A DNA stretch of 55,965 nt, taken from assembly GCA_001931905.2 (NCBI GenBank), contig MSJI02000669.1, positions 1-55,965 on the forward strand, in the 5' to 3' direction. The notes beneath the pieces are model-generated. The model ran no database searches. It saw nothing but the letters and a program-made list of their open reading frames with translations, and was not told where the DNA came from. Both the position numbers and the translations under genes were made by a program. Shown here in pieces: positions 1 through 11,327 of the stretch (position 1 is the stretch's first letter; every line of letters starts with the position of its first letter). The DNA comes from Cladosporium sp. IMV 00045 (lineage: Eukaryota; Ascomycota; Dothideomycetes; Cladosporiales; Cladosporiaceae).

Positions 1-335
<335 letters not shown>

Positions 336-896
336 GCTACTCGTCTTCTGAGAAGATGATGGCACAGCGTGTCCGAATATAATGAACAAAAAACGACCCT
401 ACCAACTGTGATGACTATACCCCAGCTTGGAGGAGGAAAAAACAATCGAAAGAAAAGCGAAGGATTTTGGGACGATGTTGTTGTTGTCTGTTGCGAGGTC
501 TTTCTGGACCTCGGCGATTGGCAACGTAGCTGTCACGAACATATATAATTCTCTTGAATGATGACAAGTGTTACGATTCCTACAATTTTGCTTCTTTCCC
601 CGTCCCGTTGACATTGCCAATTACTTTCGTTAGTTATGTGAGCTGTCAATTTCTCTGCTTGTTGCATTGACGCACCCCAGAAATCACTTTTCAAAAGTCC
701 GGTACGTTGACGCTGCAATGCAGCTGCAAGATGCAAGCCTGCAAGCCTGCAAGCCTTCCCATCTCGCCTCGCCTGCAGACTTATTAAATACGCTCAACGA
801 ACACGAACAAAATAACCGTCCGCTACCAACAACACAACTCCTCTCACAAACCGCCTCAACAAACCACCCAAATCCTTCCCACACGATCATCCCCCC
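336..896. other. Intergenic, convergent 3' ends
   Basis: This stretch lies between the stop codons of the mannitol dehydrogenase (+) and the XLF gene (-). It should hold the 3' untranslated regions of both. The small open frames here show no protein-like composition, and I see no RNA gene. Confidence 0.6.
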
Positions 897-2702
897 TCAA
901 AACTTCCTCTTCTTCCTCACCGGCGCCCTAGCCTTAGCCTCCAACTCCCTCCTCAACGCTTCCCGCTTCGCGTCCGCTTTCGATTCCGCCGTCCCCTGTT
1001 CTTCCTGCGCTTTTTCAGCTGGCGGGGGAGAAGCCTGCCTCCCCTTCCCCGTGTGCTGTCGCTTTGAAGGTGCCGCCGCTGCGGCTGAGGGCTCGCTCTC
1101 GTTGTGGCCCGGTTCCGGTTCCGGGGCGTTGGGTGGGCTCGCTGCGCGCTTGCCGCCGAGGGTGCCGGGTTTCTTTTTGCTGGGTGGTTTGGGGCTGGGG
1201 GATTTGGAGGGTGCTTGGTGAGGAGGCGGTTGTTGGGGTTTTTTGCCGCCTAGGGTGCCGAGTTTGGGTTTTGGTTTTGGTTTGGGTGATGGGTTTTCCG
1301 GTTCGTCAGTGGCAGGTGAGGAGGGCGGTTCTGCTGTTCGCGCTCGGCCTCCGAGCGTGCCTGGTTTTCGCCGGGGTGACGGGGCGGGGGGTTGTGGGGT
1401 TTGGATTCGTTGACGGGATGGTAGTTGGGAGGATGGTGCGGTTTTTTGGGAGGGTTGGGAGGGTTTGTCCAGGTCGTCGGAGGAGTCTTCGGTGTCTGTG
1501 ACTTCGTCGTGATGTGACGATGGCTTTGGCTTTGGTGCTGGTGGTGGGGAGGGTGATTTGGGAGTTGCTTCGCGTGGATGAGGCTTGGCGGGTTCAGGGT
1601 GGGTGTTTGCAGGTGGTGGTTTAGATGCATGTGTCGGTCCATCGAGGTCATCTTCATCGTCTGTGGATTCGTCGTTATTCTCTTCGTGGTGAGATGTCGG
1701 CTCATGCGACGGCTGTGGCACCTCCTCGTCCACGTCCATCTCGTCATCTTCCATTGGAGGCGAATCCTGACGCTCGGTGCGAAATTTGGGAGGTGTTGCC
1801 TGCCTCTGGAAGGCATCGTCTTGCGCTGCATCTGTTGCTTCATCTCTGTTCGGGCTTTCTCCAGAGGTTGAAGGGTTATTGTGGCTTTTGTTTGCAGGCT
1901 CACTCGTGTCTTGGACGAAATCGACATACTGTCCTGAAGGGATCAAGTGACACCAGTCGTCGGGCGCCTGACTATCCTCTCGACTTGCCGGAGCAGGCAG
2001 AGAGGCGAAAATAGCATCGGACGACTCGGGCGAAATGACAGTATCTTCACTCCCAGTGGATATCTGCTTTCGGAAGGCATCCTCATCAAACAAGCCCAAG
2101 CCTCTGACATGACGAGCCAGCTGTTCCTGTTGTGACTTATTGCGGGAAAGTTTGACTTTCGCAGTACCTGGAAAGACAGCGGTAAGGTCGTGCCCCGAAG
2201 TCTCCAGGCGATCGGTGATTTTGGCAATGATTTTGTCTTTTGCTTGTAGCTCCGCAATCAGTAATTCGAGGCTGTTGTTGAGTTGCTGCGCGCGATGAAC
2301 GAGTGGCGACACAAATTCGGTCTTGACGCTCGTATCAGGTGCTCGTGTCAATTTTACCTCCCACTCGAATGGCGGTAGTGGTGCTGGCAACGGCGTTTCG
2401 ACTCTTAGTCTTAGATGGCCGCCTTTGACGGTCGTGAGAGCAAGTGAGGTCTTTTCATTCTGTTCCAAAGCACCTCGGACGCTGTCTAGAAAGATTCGGA
2501 ATTGTTCACCGTCCTCGCTTGGATCTATACTGCAATCTTGACGGCTTGCTTGACTAATGATAGTTTTCTTTTCCAGTGATTCAGTCCAGATGCGTGACAA
2601 GTCGGTCAAATGAACGCTGTAACCATCCTTGTTGAATGCAGCTTTTAGGAAAAGAGGTGGAAGATTGGCATCATTATGTTGGATATGCCTCCAATGTTCC
2701 AT
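897..2702 (-). CDS. nej1: XLF/Nej1-type non-homologous end-joining factor
   Basis: A single exon of 601 residues on the minus strand, starting at ATG 2702-2700 (MEHWRHIQ). The frame is open further upstream, but that part has no family similarity. Residues 1 to about 170 match the fungal XLF head domain (LPPLFLKAAF, YSVHLTDLSRIWTESL, SIDPSEDGEQF). A short coiled-coil stalk follows (QQLNNSLELLIAELQAKD). The second half is a long acidic then Pro/Ser/Lys-rich disordered tail. The last residues are RKKRKF, like the basic C-terminal Nej1 tail linked to nuclear import and Ku or ligase contact. Oddly, the tail holds three spaced copies of K-P/L-GTLGG-R/K. By family, the protein bridges DNA ends with Ku, XRCC4/Lif1 and ligase IV in the nucleus. 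It is divergent from cactin, with 340 bp between the start codons. Confidence 0.88.
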   Translation of the reverse strand: MEHWRHIQHNDANLPPLFLKAAFNKDGYSVHLTDLSRIWTESLEKKTIISQASRQDCSIDPSEDGEQFRIFLDSVRGALEQNEKTSLALTTVKGGHLRLRVETPLPAPLPPFEWEVKLTRAPDTSVKTEFVSPLVHRAQQLNNSLELLIAELQAKDKIIAKITDRLETSGHDLTAVFPGTAKVKLSRNKSQQEQLARHVRGLGLFDEDAFRKQISTGSEDTVISPESSDAIFASLPAPASREDSQAPDDWCHLIPSGQYVDFVQDTSEPANKSHNNPSTSGESPNRDEATDAAQDDAFQRQATPPKFRTERQDSPPMEDDEMDVDEEVPQPSHEPTSHHEENNDESTDDEDDLDGPTHASKPPPANTHPEPAKPHPREATPKSPSPPPAPKPKPSSHHDEVTDTEDSSDDLDKPSQPSQKTAPSSQLPSRQRIQTPQPPAPSPRRKPGTLGGRARTAEPPSSPATDEPENPSPKPKPKPKLGTLGGKKPQQPPPHQAPSKSPSPKPPSKKKPGTLGGKRAASPPNAPEPEPGHNESEPSAAAAAPSKRQHTGKGRQASPPPAEKAQEEQGTAESKADAKREALRRELEAKARAPVRKKRKF

Positions 2703-3042
2703 CTTTCGAAGAAAAGCCTCTCGCCAAACACAGAGTAAGTGAAGGCAGACGGTTAGATAGAGATAGATGTATGTACATATCGGTATTAGGCACCGGTTTG
2801 ACTTTGCGGAGAAGCGGAATGGACCGCCCACGGGCCGTCCAAGTGCCGACTGCCGACGTCCGGATTGCCTACTGACGAAAGTCCAGTGAGCTTCATCTGC
2901 CTGACCTAAGGACAAGAGCAACTATTCTACCAACTACTACACACTTGCGAAGACACGGACATACTGCGATCGAACCGACATCGAGACCTGAAGTTCCACA
3001 GCGTTCCATCACGAGCCCACAGCCAATTTGCGCACAGTAGCC
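2703..3042. promoter_or_regulatory. Shared divergent promoter region of XLF and cactin
   Basis: 340 bp separate the two start codons, which point outward. No gene fits inside. It must hold the 5' leaders and promoters of both genes, but I see no clear TATA box or named operator. Confidence 0.5.
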
Positions 3043-4650
3043 ATGCCCCCGCGGCCAGCAGTTCCAGCCAAACGCCCTGCAAGCGACGCGCAAGAGGCAG
3101 CATGGGTCGCCAACGAGGATCGCTTTGTCCTACAGCAAGCTAAGAGGAAGGCTGCCATACGAGCAAAGAGCGGGCGTGCTCAGCCAATCGATTGGCTCGC
3201 CGTCACACTTGCACTGGTGGACCCGGAAGGGAATCCGTTGGACGGTGAATTGGAGGATGGCGACGTCGACACACTGGATCCAGAGGGTGTGTTCGAGGGT
3301 CTAGATCAAGAGAAGTTGGCTGAGCTGGAGAAGGGTGTCGACTCATACATCGCTTTGGAGGGCACCAGGAGCAACCTTGATTATTGGAATGTAAGACTGT
3401 GGACATGCGCCCATTCGCTATGGTCTACTAATGCTGACAGGTTTCTAGATGATGAAAACAATCTGCCAAGATCGCCAAAAGCACTTCCGATCGGCCCAAA
3501 CATCTGCGCGCGGCGTCTCGTCCGTAGCTGGTAACATCGACAAGCTGCTTGCGCCCAAGAGTCTCGCAGACTTGCAGAAGCTGGAAGGTCAGATCCGGAC
3601 GAAGCTAGATTCGAACGAGCCAATCGACACAGATTACTGGGAACACCTGCTCCAAAGCTTACTCATCTATAAAGCAAAAGCAAATCTTCGCAAAATCTCG
3701 CAATCAATTCTGGAGTCTCGTCTGGGTGAATTGCGCAAACAGCAAGCAGCAGAAGCAGATGCGCTGAAAACCCGACTGGACGCAAGGCTGCGTGCTGGTT
3801 TGCAAGCAAATGAGCAACTTCCGACAAACGTTGAATCTACAGCCAACCCCAACAACGATGAGAGGCATCCGTTAGATCCAGAGCCATTGCTTCGCCTGCG
3901 TCCGGAAGACAAGGCGCTTGAGTCTGTGACCGCCAGCGAGTTCGCACAGAATCTTGTGGCGGAGAGACAGAAAGTGTTGAAGCTCGGCTACGTTCCTGGT
4001 CGGAAGCGAGGGAACGAGTTGGCCGGTATTGAGCCTGCTTCAAAACGACAGCGTACCGGCGAGCCACAAGAATCAAAGACCTCTGCACTCTTCGACCGCG
4101 AAGTTGCTCGTGGACTGAGCGAGAACGAAGAGTTGTTGACCACCGAAATCCCCGTTGAGACCAAGAACAAGCATACCTGGCCAGCAGATATCCGTGCTCG
4201 CAAACCCCAGTACTTCAACCGCGCTATTCTCGGCTATGAATGGAACAAATACAACCAGACGCATTACGATCACGACAACCCTCCACCGAAAGTCGTTCAG
4301 GGCTACAGGTTCAACGTTCTCTATCCAGATCTTCTGGACAAGACCCGTGCGCCGACCTACAAGATCGAGCGCGAAGGCGGACGCAGGCGAGGTGAAGTCA
4401 CAGCAAAGGCTGGTGAAGATGATACATGCATCATTCGCTTTGTTGCAGGAGCACCGTACGAAGATATTGCCTTCAGAATCGTTGATCGCGAGTGGGATTA
4501 CAGTGCGAAAAGAGAAAGGGGTTTCAGGAGCAGCTTCGACAAAGGCATCCTGCAACTCCATTTCCAGTTCAAGAAGGTAAGTCGCTTTTCACTGCAGGAA
4601 GAGTTGACATCAATACTAATTATTTCTCAAAGATCTATTACCGAAAATAG
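3043..4650 (+). CDS. CACTIN: Cactin, spliceosome-associated factor
   Basis: Three exons: 3043-3390, 3449-4576 and 4633-4650, giving 497 residues. Introns of 58 bp (GTAAGA...CTAG) and 56 bp (GTAAGT...AAAG) are both phase 0 and have a ctaat branch motif. The first ATG in frame is at 3043 (MPPRPAVPAKRP). The middle holds the cactin helical region (YWNMMKTICQDRQ). The C-terminal domain is highly typical: YEWNKYNQTHYDHDNPPPK, VQGYRFNVLYPDL, FDKGILQLHFQFKK and the final IYYRK, which only appears once the last intron is removed. Cactin family proteins act in the nucleus in pre-mRNA splicing. The last coding exon is only 18 nt including the stop. Confidence 0.9.
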
Positions 4651-6785
4651 ACGAGCGAGGTGTTGGCCATGTCCTGGTTGTGGGCACGTTGAGGCCACGC
4701 AGCTGTCTTTCAGGAGATGTCTCCAGTAGGTGTACTGAAAGAGCTTCAGAGACGGCTATTCTCGCAGATACACCTGGATAATGAGGACAACGAGTATGTA
4801 TTAATCGTCACGTTTGCATGGACGTTTATACTCATGTATTCAAAGCCCGACTGTAACATTACCCCAAATGATGGCCGCCTCTTAAGACGGCGTATCAAAT
4901 CAAGACTGTGTATCTCCAGTATGCCCGATACGGTTTGCGCAACTCGATCGTTACATGCATGCATCTCACCACTGCAGTGGCATTGACAGGCTACACAGCA
5001 TATGGAGGTCTGGCATGGAAATTGATCATACTTCTGGCCACGCTGTTCAGGACATGGATGCCTGTCTTTCTGCGCGCACAATCGGGCTGTCAAATTACTT
5101 GTGTATAACAAGACTGCAGCGGACAATGTCACGGCTGTTATTCCGTGCCTCTCCCTGTGAATCACCCAGCTCAATCTATTGATGAAACAGCTGCGGTGAG
5201 ACGTACGCGCAGCACGCACCTACTCTACTCGCCGAATTGATGGTGTTCGACGTTGCATGTATGGCGTACACCCGTCAAGAAGCCGGATAGACGCAGATAA
5301 CCGAGCGTTGTTACAGACGGGTAGGCGCTTGATGTGTGGCGCAATCTACTATACTTGCGTCGGCAAAGCGCTATAGACGCTCGAGCAGGCTGTGCAGTTG
5401 AATGCTACCTTTGAGGTTGAGTCCAAACATAGCGAGATACCGAAGGCCATGCTTGTCTGTACTGACAATTACATCAGCAAACGCTGCCAGCGCCGACAAA
5501 GTCCTCCCCGACCCCATGCCACGCCAAACAACCCAAGCGGCAGACATATCCAAACAACCAGCACAATTAGAGACCGACAAGCAACATCAAGCAAGATTAC
5601 GCATCCTGGCAGGACAGGAAGTCTAGGCCCGTTGCACCATCTCAGGGCGTGCGGTGTGCGGGCTATTGGTGGCACTGCAGCTGTCCATTCACCGGCTGCG
5701 GCCCTGTATTCCCCAGGCGCATGTCCCACACGACCACTGTCCATTGTCGCCGCCCGTGTAGTGAGCGCACTGAGCGGGTGGCCGTCGTGCCGCTGGTTGC
5801 TGGTCTTGCGTCCGCGGATGAATCTAATGTTCCCGTGAGCAGGTGTCCGTCAGCCACCTCGCCTTATCACGTGCGACCTCTGTTCTGTCTGAGGCCGGCC
5901 CGCGGCTGCCTACCATCCGCCCTCCACTCTTCCACTGCTCGGACCGCGGTCTTGTGCATCGCTGTTTGGATCCTCCTTGATCCCAACCTCGCCTCGTAAT
6001 ACAGCAGCCCATGCGTATGTTGGCGTTGTCTACGTCCAGTGGCTTTAGGGTAGGTACGTCTTTCGTTTGTCGCCCAACAGTTGCTATCGTTCTGCGGGCA
6101 GCATATTCTCCCCTTGACAATATGAGAGTCTGTGCGTCCATACTGTCAAAGCCGTCTGGTATGCGGCCTCTATGTGCTGGTGCTCATGACGAACACTGCT
6201 GCTGCCAGCATGCGCATCTTCCCGATAGTGGCCGCGTTACTGCACAGCCTGACAATGCCCTCTGCAGCTTGCCAGCATATGCGCGGGCCGACAGCGTGAA
6301 GACAGACACACTCTCGCGCTAGGCGCATAGGTATGGTCAGCGTGGTATATCCGTTGCCTCTTTTATCTCTTCCGCCGCTGTTTCATTCCCCCATCCGACA
6401 TTGTTTTTCTTTGCTGCGAACAAGTCCGCGGTTAACGGTAGCCCTTCCAATTGGGCCTTTGACCTCATAGACGAGTTTGGAGCATATCCTAGGTGCCGGG
6501 ACGGCCATCGGCGGCTTGCTAACCCTCACGCTCGATCTGGGAAGTAGGTGGTAAAGAAGGTTGCCAGCGAGCTGCCTCCGCCCTGCACAACACAAGAGCA
6601 GTACTCTCTGCCTGGGATCAAAACGCTGACCCAACCCACTCCGAACATCCCAGGAACATCCCAGTCAATCTAGAGTCTACAAACGTTCAGAACAACAGCT
6701 TCAGCCTTACAAAGCCGCCCTTCTAAGATTGTCATATCCTGCATACAGGATAAGACATTCTGCTCACGACTACGTCCACATCGAC
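4651..6785. other. Long intergenic region upstream of the forkhead gene
   Basis: About 2.1 kb with only short, unconvincing open frames on both strands. A long non-coding upstream region would suit a regulated transcription factor gene. I see no repeat array, tRNA or conserved protein here. Confidence 0.45.
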
Positions 6786-8488
6786 ATGGTCATGGAGATC
6801 TCCCCTTCAGCCACCGCTTGCCAGCCGCGTGACAGCAAGTCATCGTCCCCGAAGCAGACACCTCATGGCGATGACATATTGCTCGACACATTCTTTGATC
6901 ATTCACAGCAGCTTGACAGCACAGCATTCGATGCTCTACTCGACACTACATTCGACACTGCCGATGACGATACAACATCGACGTCTGCATCTGTATCAAC
7001 AGTCAAGGCCGCTCGACAATCACCACAGTCAGATACCAAGCTCCAACAACCCAGTTCATCGATTGCGTCGAGAATGGCTCTTTTCAACACCGAGAGCGAT
7101 GTTGCAATGCAGACCTCATCATCGGACCCATCATTCACCACACTGCCATCGCATGTTCACGGCTTGCAGCTTAACACAACTTCGGGTTATCACGGCATGC
7201 CCGCTCACGCGTACCCAACAAACAACTATGAGCAATTAACCATGGCTCAACGTTCACTTCCCTTGCGGCTCCACGGTCTGCCGAACGATGTCAGTCACGA
7301 GCACTACTACTCCAACCCGGTTGGCCTACCGAGCTCAGGCAGCTTTGCTCCGACGATGATTCCTCAGCATCAAGACCCTGCCTTCCACACGTCTCATCAC
7401 GTCGAGCAACGCCAGCCGACTGCCGGCCTTCTGGACTACGATAACATGATCCCAGAAGAGGATGACATGGACGAGAACGTCAACGGCGACGTTGCGGATC
7501 CATGTTATGCCCAGTTGTTGTATCGATGTCTGCTCGAAGCTCAAGACCACACCATGAGCCTCAAAGACATCTACAACTGGGTGTTTCGACACAGCCAGAA
7601 AGCGCGAGACTCGACCAGTACTGGCTGGCAGAATAGCGTGAGACACAATCTCAGCATGAATGCGGTAGGTCGTCCAGAAGCATCTATGACTTTCTCGTCA
7701 ACGCACAACCTACTGACTTCACACAGGCCTTCGAGCGAGTCACTGCCTCTATTCTGCACGGCGCTAAGAAAGGCTCTCTCTGGCGCCTCACCGACCGCGC
7801 GCTCCAAGAAGGCGTCATCTCCACTACTCGGTACCGCAAAGATCCCAAGCGCAAGCCAGAGCGCCGCTCATCGCCCGCTCTCAAGCGCCAGATCTCCGGT
7901 GCAAAAGGCGGGCAGGCGACTCGTGCAGCCTCTGCGCACAGAAGGGCCATGCAGGCCAGAGCGTCCGGCGCGCAACACTACGGCGGAATCGAGCGACACC
8001 ACCGTGGTACGCGCAAGCAAGAAGCAGCATACTTCCCACCGACCTCCATGCCTGCCTCAAACCACCCTACAACCTCACCTCAGCGGCCAATGTGGGTTCC
8101 GAACAGCATGGCTCCACCTCCCATCCCCCACCACGTCTCGCAGCCTCCAAGCCCTTACTTCCTACAGCCGATGGAAGACGATGCGTTCAGCACGATCACG
8201 CACCCCAGCCTCTCCAACCCACACACTCCGAACGAAGTCCAAGTCGGCTATGACGCGCCATCAAAGGCCATGACCAACTCTCCTGCTGCTTTCGGCAGCC
8301 CACCGAGAGGCGGCTTCTTGACGGAATTCGAGCTTTCGCACCTTGATCATGAGACTCGTGGGCTGTTCGGGAACCATGACGAGTTCATGCCTGACACTCC
8401 GAGTCTGGCGACTGAAGGGAGCTTCATCTCGGAGGATATGACGCCTGTTACGATGGACAGGTTGTCGGTTGAGCCGATGCGCTCTTGA
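6786..8488 (+). CDS. Forkhead-domain transcription factor
   Basis: Two exons: 6786-7664 and 7727-8488, giving 546 residues. The 62-bp intron (GTAGGT...ACAG, branch ctgac) is phase 0 and falls inside the DNA-binding domain. The start is ATG 6786, with another in-frame ATG six bases on. The forkhead domain spans about residues 237 to 325: DPCYAQLLYRCLLEAQDHTMSLKDIYNWV, then the recognition helix GWQNSVRHNLSMN, then after the intron AFERVT and GSLWRLTD. A basic stretch KDPKRKPERR follows and is a likely nuclear signal. The flanks are Ser/Thr- and Pro-rich. The protein should be a nuclear regulator, but I cannot assign it to a named orthologue. Confidence 0.87.
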
Positions 8489-9166
8489 GCATATTACGAC
8501 TTCATCGATATGCTGCTTCCTTTTCGACTTCGCTCGAATGCACTGGCAAAATTGCTTCAGTGAGCTACGATACTTGACGACTACCGAACGACTGACGATA
8601 ACCGAAAACACGGAAATAAGCCGGCGACGGAAAATGGAAATTCCATGTCGCTAATACTGCCATACTTTGGAGTTTTTGGAGGCCTTCCTCCTGCGTTGAC
8701 TTCGATCTCTTCTTGTGGATGTCAGTTTCCTTGTCTATCTTCCAATTTGCTTTGCTTTTCTAATACTGCTTTGACCTGAAATGTTTGGGTTACGAACTTC
8801 TTACTCTTCTTCTTTGTCTAATTACCCAGATTAGTGTCTACAGTCACCAATTTAATTGTGAAATCAAACTTAATTTTCTACTAATCGTTCCCGAGCTCTG
8901 CATACATGTCGACTGTCACCTAACAATCATGTCCTCAAATCAACATCCCTTGCAATACAATAAATATACTTCCGTACAAGGGACGTGCTCCCCCGATCTG
9001 CGCTAAGCGCTCGTTAATCTGGTGGCTTTTTGTGGTTCTCGATCTGGACAGCGGAATGATCTCACACGACAATCGCGCATGCTTCTTGCCAGTCGCGATC
9101 GAAATGCATAATATAAGGTATCTGCACTGGCCTTTTTCCCATGGCTGACTGGTAAAATCCCCTTCA
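8489..9166. other. Intergenic, forkhead to photolyase
   Basis: 678 bp between two genes on the same strand, holding the forkhead 3' region and the photolyase promoter. It is AT-rich near 8,830-8,970. I see no gene. Confidence 0.5.
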
Positions 9167-11077
9167 ATGGTAAGAATCGCATACTGCTCTCGTTTCTCCT
9201 CACGTCTCTTCTGTCACCCTCCCCTTACGAGCAGTAAGCAATACCCCAGCGCATTCCTCCAAGGTCCAGCACTTCAGCATCGACCTGCAAGCATGGCACC
9301 CAAACGCAAGGCAACATCACCCGTCCGCGCACCTTCAGCAAGCAAGAAACGCGAAACCAACGACTCTCACAACAGTGAACCCGCTTTCGACCATTCCCGC
9401 CCCGAAGAGCGCGCAGGCATCGTCCAACGCGAGTTCTACCCGCCAGAGATGAGCAACGAACGCTGCGAGCGATACAACGACAACAAACTCCCTCGACCTC
9501 TCGAGGTCCTCGACAAAACTCTCAGCGAAACTCAAGGAGCCCGCGATCAGATTCCTACGGGCGAAAGCGTGGTACATTGGTTCAAGCGCGACTTGCGACT
9601 TCAGGATAACCGCGGCCTGTCGCTCGCGAGTCAAAAGGCTAAAGAGAAGGGCATACCGCTTGTCTGCGTGTTTATTGTGAGTCCTCAGGATTATCAGGCT
9701 CACGCGACCAGTGCTGTGCGCGTGGACTTTGAGTTGAGGACTTTGGAGGTTATGAAGACTGATCTCGCCGAGCTGAATATACCCTTATACTCTGCGACTA
9801 TTGAGGACAGGAAGGATGTGCCTGGGCATTTGATCGACAGGTTCAAGGAGTGGGGAGCGAAGAATGTGTTTTGCAACATTGAGTATGAAGTGGATGAGTT
9901 GAGGAGGGAGACCAAGCTGGTCAAGAAGTGTTTGGCAGAAGGCATCAATTTCACCGCTGTCCACGACGATGTTGTCGTGCCTCCTGAGACCCTCATGACT
10001 GGCGCCGGAAAGCAGTATTCTGTGTACTCCCCTTGGTTCAAGAGCTGGATCAAGCATGTTCACGAACACCCTCACCTCCTCAATGCCGCCGATCCACCTG
10101 CTGCCAACGATGAGGCTGCGAAGCAAAAGTTCAAGGATATCTTCTCTGCAGCACTACCTGGGGCTCCTTCAAACAAGCGCCTTTCGGAGAAGGACAGGGA
10201 ACGCTTCATCCATCTCTGGCCACCAGGCGAGCATGAAGCTCAAGCTCGATTGGAACGCTTTCTCAAGGAAAAAGTCAACAAGTACAAAGATACCCGCAAC
10301 CTCCCAGCTGCAAACAGCACATCCATCCTATCCGTCCACCTGTCCTCCGGCACCCTCGCCGCTCGCCCCGCAGTCCGCGCCGCCCGGGACGCAAACAGCG
10401 TCAAGAAGCTCGACGGCGGCAACGCCGGTATTGCCGGGTACATTTCCGAGCTCGCGTGGCGGGATTTCTACAAACACGTGCTCGCCCACTGGCCTTTCGT
10501 GTGCATGAACAAGCCGTTCAAGTACGAATATACGCAGATCGAATGGGAGTACAACGACGAGCACTTCGCGGCATGGAAAGAAGGCCGCACGGGGTTCCCC
10601 ATCGTCGACGCCGCCATGCGCCAGCTCAATGAGATGGGCTACATGCACAACCGCTGCAGGATGATCGTCGCTTCGTTTTTGGCGAAGGATTTGCTTCTCG
10701 ACTGGCGCATGGGCGAGAGGTATTTTATGGAGCACTTGATCGATGGGGATTTTGCTTCCAATAACGGCGGATGGGGCTTTTCTGCTTCTACGGGTGTGGA
10801 TCCGCAGCCTTACTTTCGTATCTTCAATCCGCTGCTGCAGTCGGAGAAGTTTGATTCTGACGGAGAGTATATTCGCCGATGGCTGCCGGAATTGAAGGAT
10901 GTTGCTGGCAAGGCGATTCACGATCCGTATGGACGTGGTGCTGGCAAGCAGGCTGAGAAGGCTGGGTACCCAAGGGCGATTGTGGATCATAAGAAGTGCA
11001 GGGATAGGGCGCTGGCTAGGTATAAGGAAGGGCTGGGGAGAGGCACTGCTAATGTTGGTGGTGGTGTGCATAATTGA
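9167..11077 (+). CDS. phr1: Class I CPD DNA photolyase
   Basis: A single exon of 636 residues from ATG 9167, or 594 from the second in-frame ATG at 9293. The N-terminal alpha/beta domain begins at VHWFKRDLRLQDNRGL. The FAD-binding helical domain holds the hallmark motifs TGFPIVDAAMRQLNEMGYMHNR, LLLDWRMGERYF, NNGGWGFSASTGVDPQPYFR and FNPLLQSEKFD. By family, the enzyme uses light and FADH- to split UV-made cyclobutane pyrimidine dimers. The first 42 residues are rich in Arg, Ser and aromatics with almost no acids, as in a mitochondrial presequence. The second start opens with MAPKRKATS and a SKKR nuclear-type signal. However, the first ATG is followed at once by GTAAGA, a possible 5' splice site, so the longer form is uncertain. 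Confidence 0.93.
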   Translation: MVRIAYCSRFSSRLFCHPPLTSSKQYPSAFLQGPALQHRPASMAPKRKATSPVRAPSASKKRETNDSHNSEPAFDHSRPEERAGIVQREFYPPEMSNERCERYNDNKLPRPLEVLDKTLSETQGARDQIPTGESVVHWFKRDLRLQDNRGLSLASQKAKEKGIPLVCVFIVSPQDYQAHATSAVRVDFELRTLEVMKTDLAELNIPLYSATIEDRKDVPGHLIDRFKEWGAKNVFCNIEYEVDELRRETKLVKKCLAEGINFTAVHDDVVVPPETLMTGAGKQYSVYSPWFKSWIKHVHEHPHLLNAADPPAANDEAAKQKFKDIFSAALPGAPSNKRLSEKDRERFIHLWPPGEHEAQARLERFLKEKVNKYKDTRNLPAANSTSILSVHLSSGTLAARPAVRAARDANSVKKLDGGNAGIAGYISELAWRDFYKHVLAHWPFVCMNKPFKYEYTQIEWEYNDEHFAAWKEGRTGFPIVDAAMRQLNEMGYMHNRCRMIVASFLAKDLLLDWRMGERYFMEHLIDGDFASNNGGWGFSASTGVDPQPYFRIFNPLLQSEKFDSDGEYIRRWLPELKDVAGKAIHDPYGRGAGKQAEKAGYPRAIVDHKKCRDRALARYKEGLGRGTANVGGGVHN

Positions 11078-11327
11078 GTGTTTTGTGCGAGCCAACTTTG
11101 ACGAAGACATTGAGAACGGGTACACGCAAGATTCTCTTTGATGAATGTTTGATACCCCTTGAGATTATTGGCCGTAGTATATTAGATCGTTTTACGTTAC
11201 TACTCTAATTTCATCAGTCTTCCGCTGTGACGCTTATGTACTATTATGAAGAATCGATCCTTCCAGGCGAGCCCTTTGTCTTCATCCTCAGGCCCGTTGT
11301 CGGCTTCTCATGCCTACGTGTTCATAC

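Noticed and set aside
8400..8488. Forkhead gene ending early at the uninterrupted upstream frame (8273)
   Set aside because: Reading through the 62-bp intron destroys the forkhead domain after NLSMN; splicing restores AFERVT and the basic tail and moves the stop to 8488.
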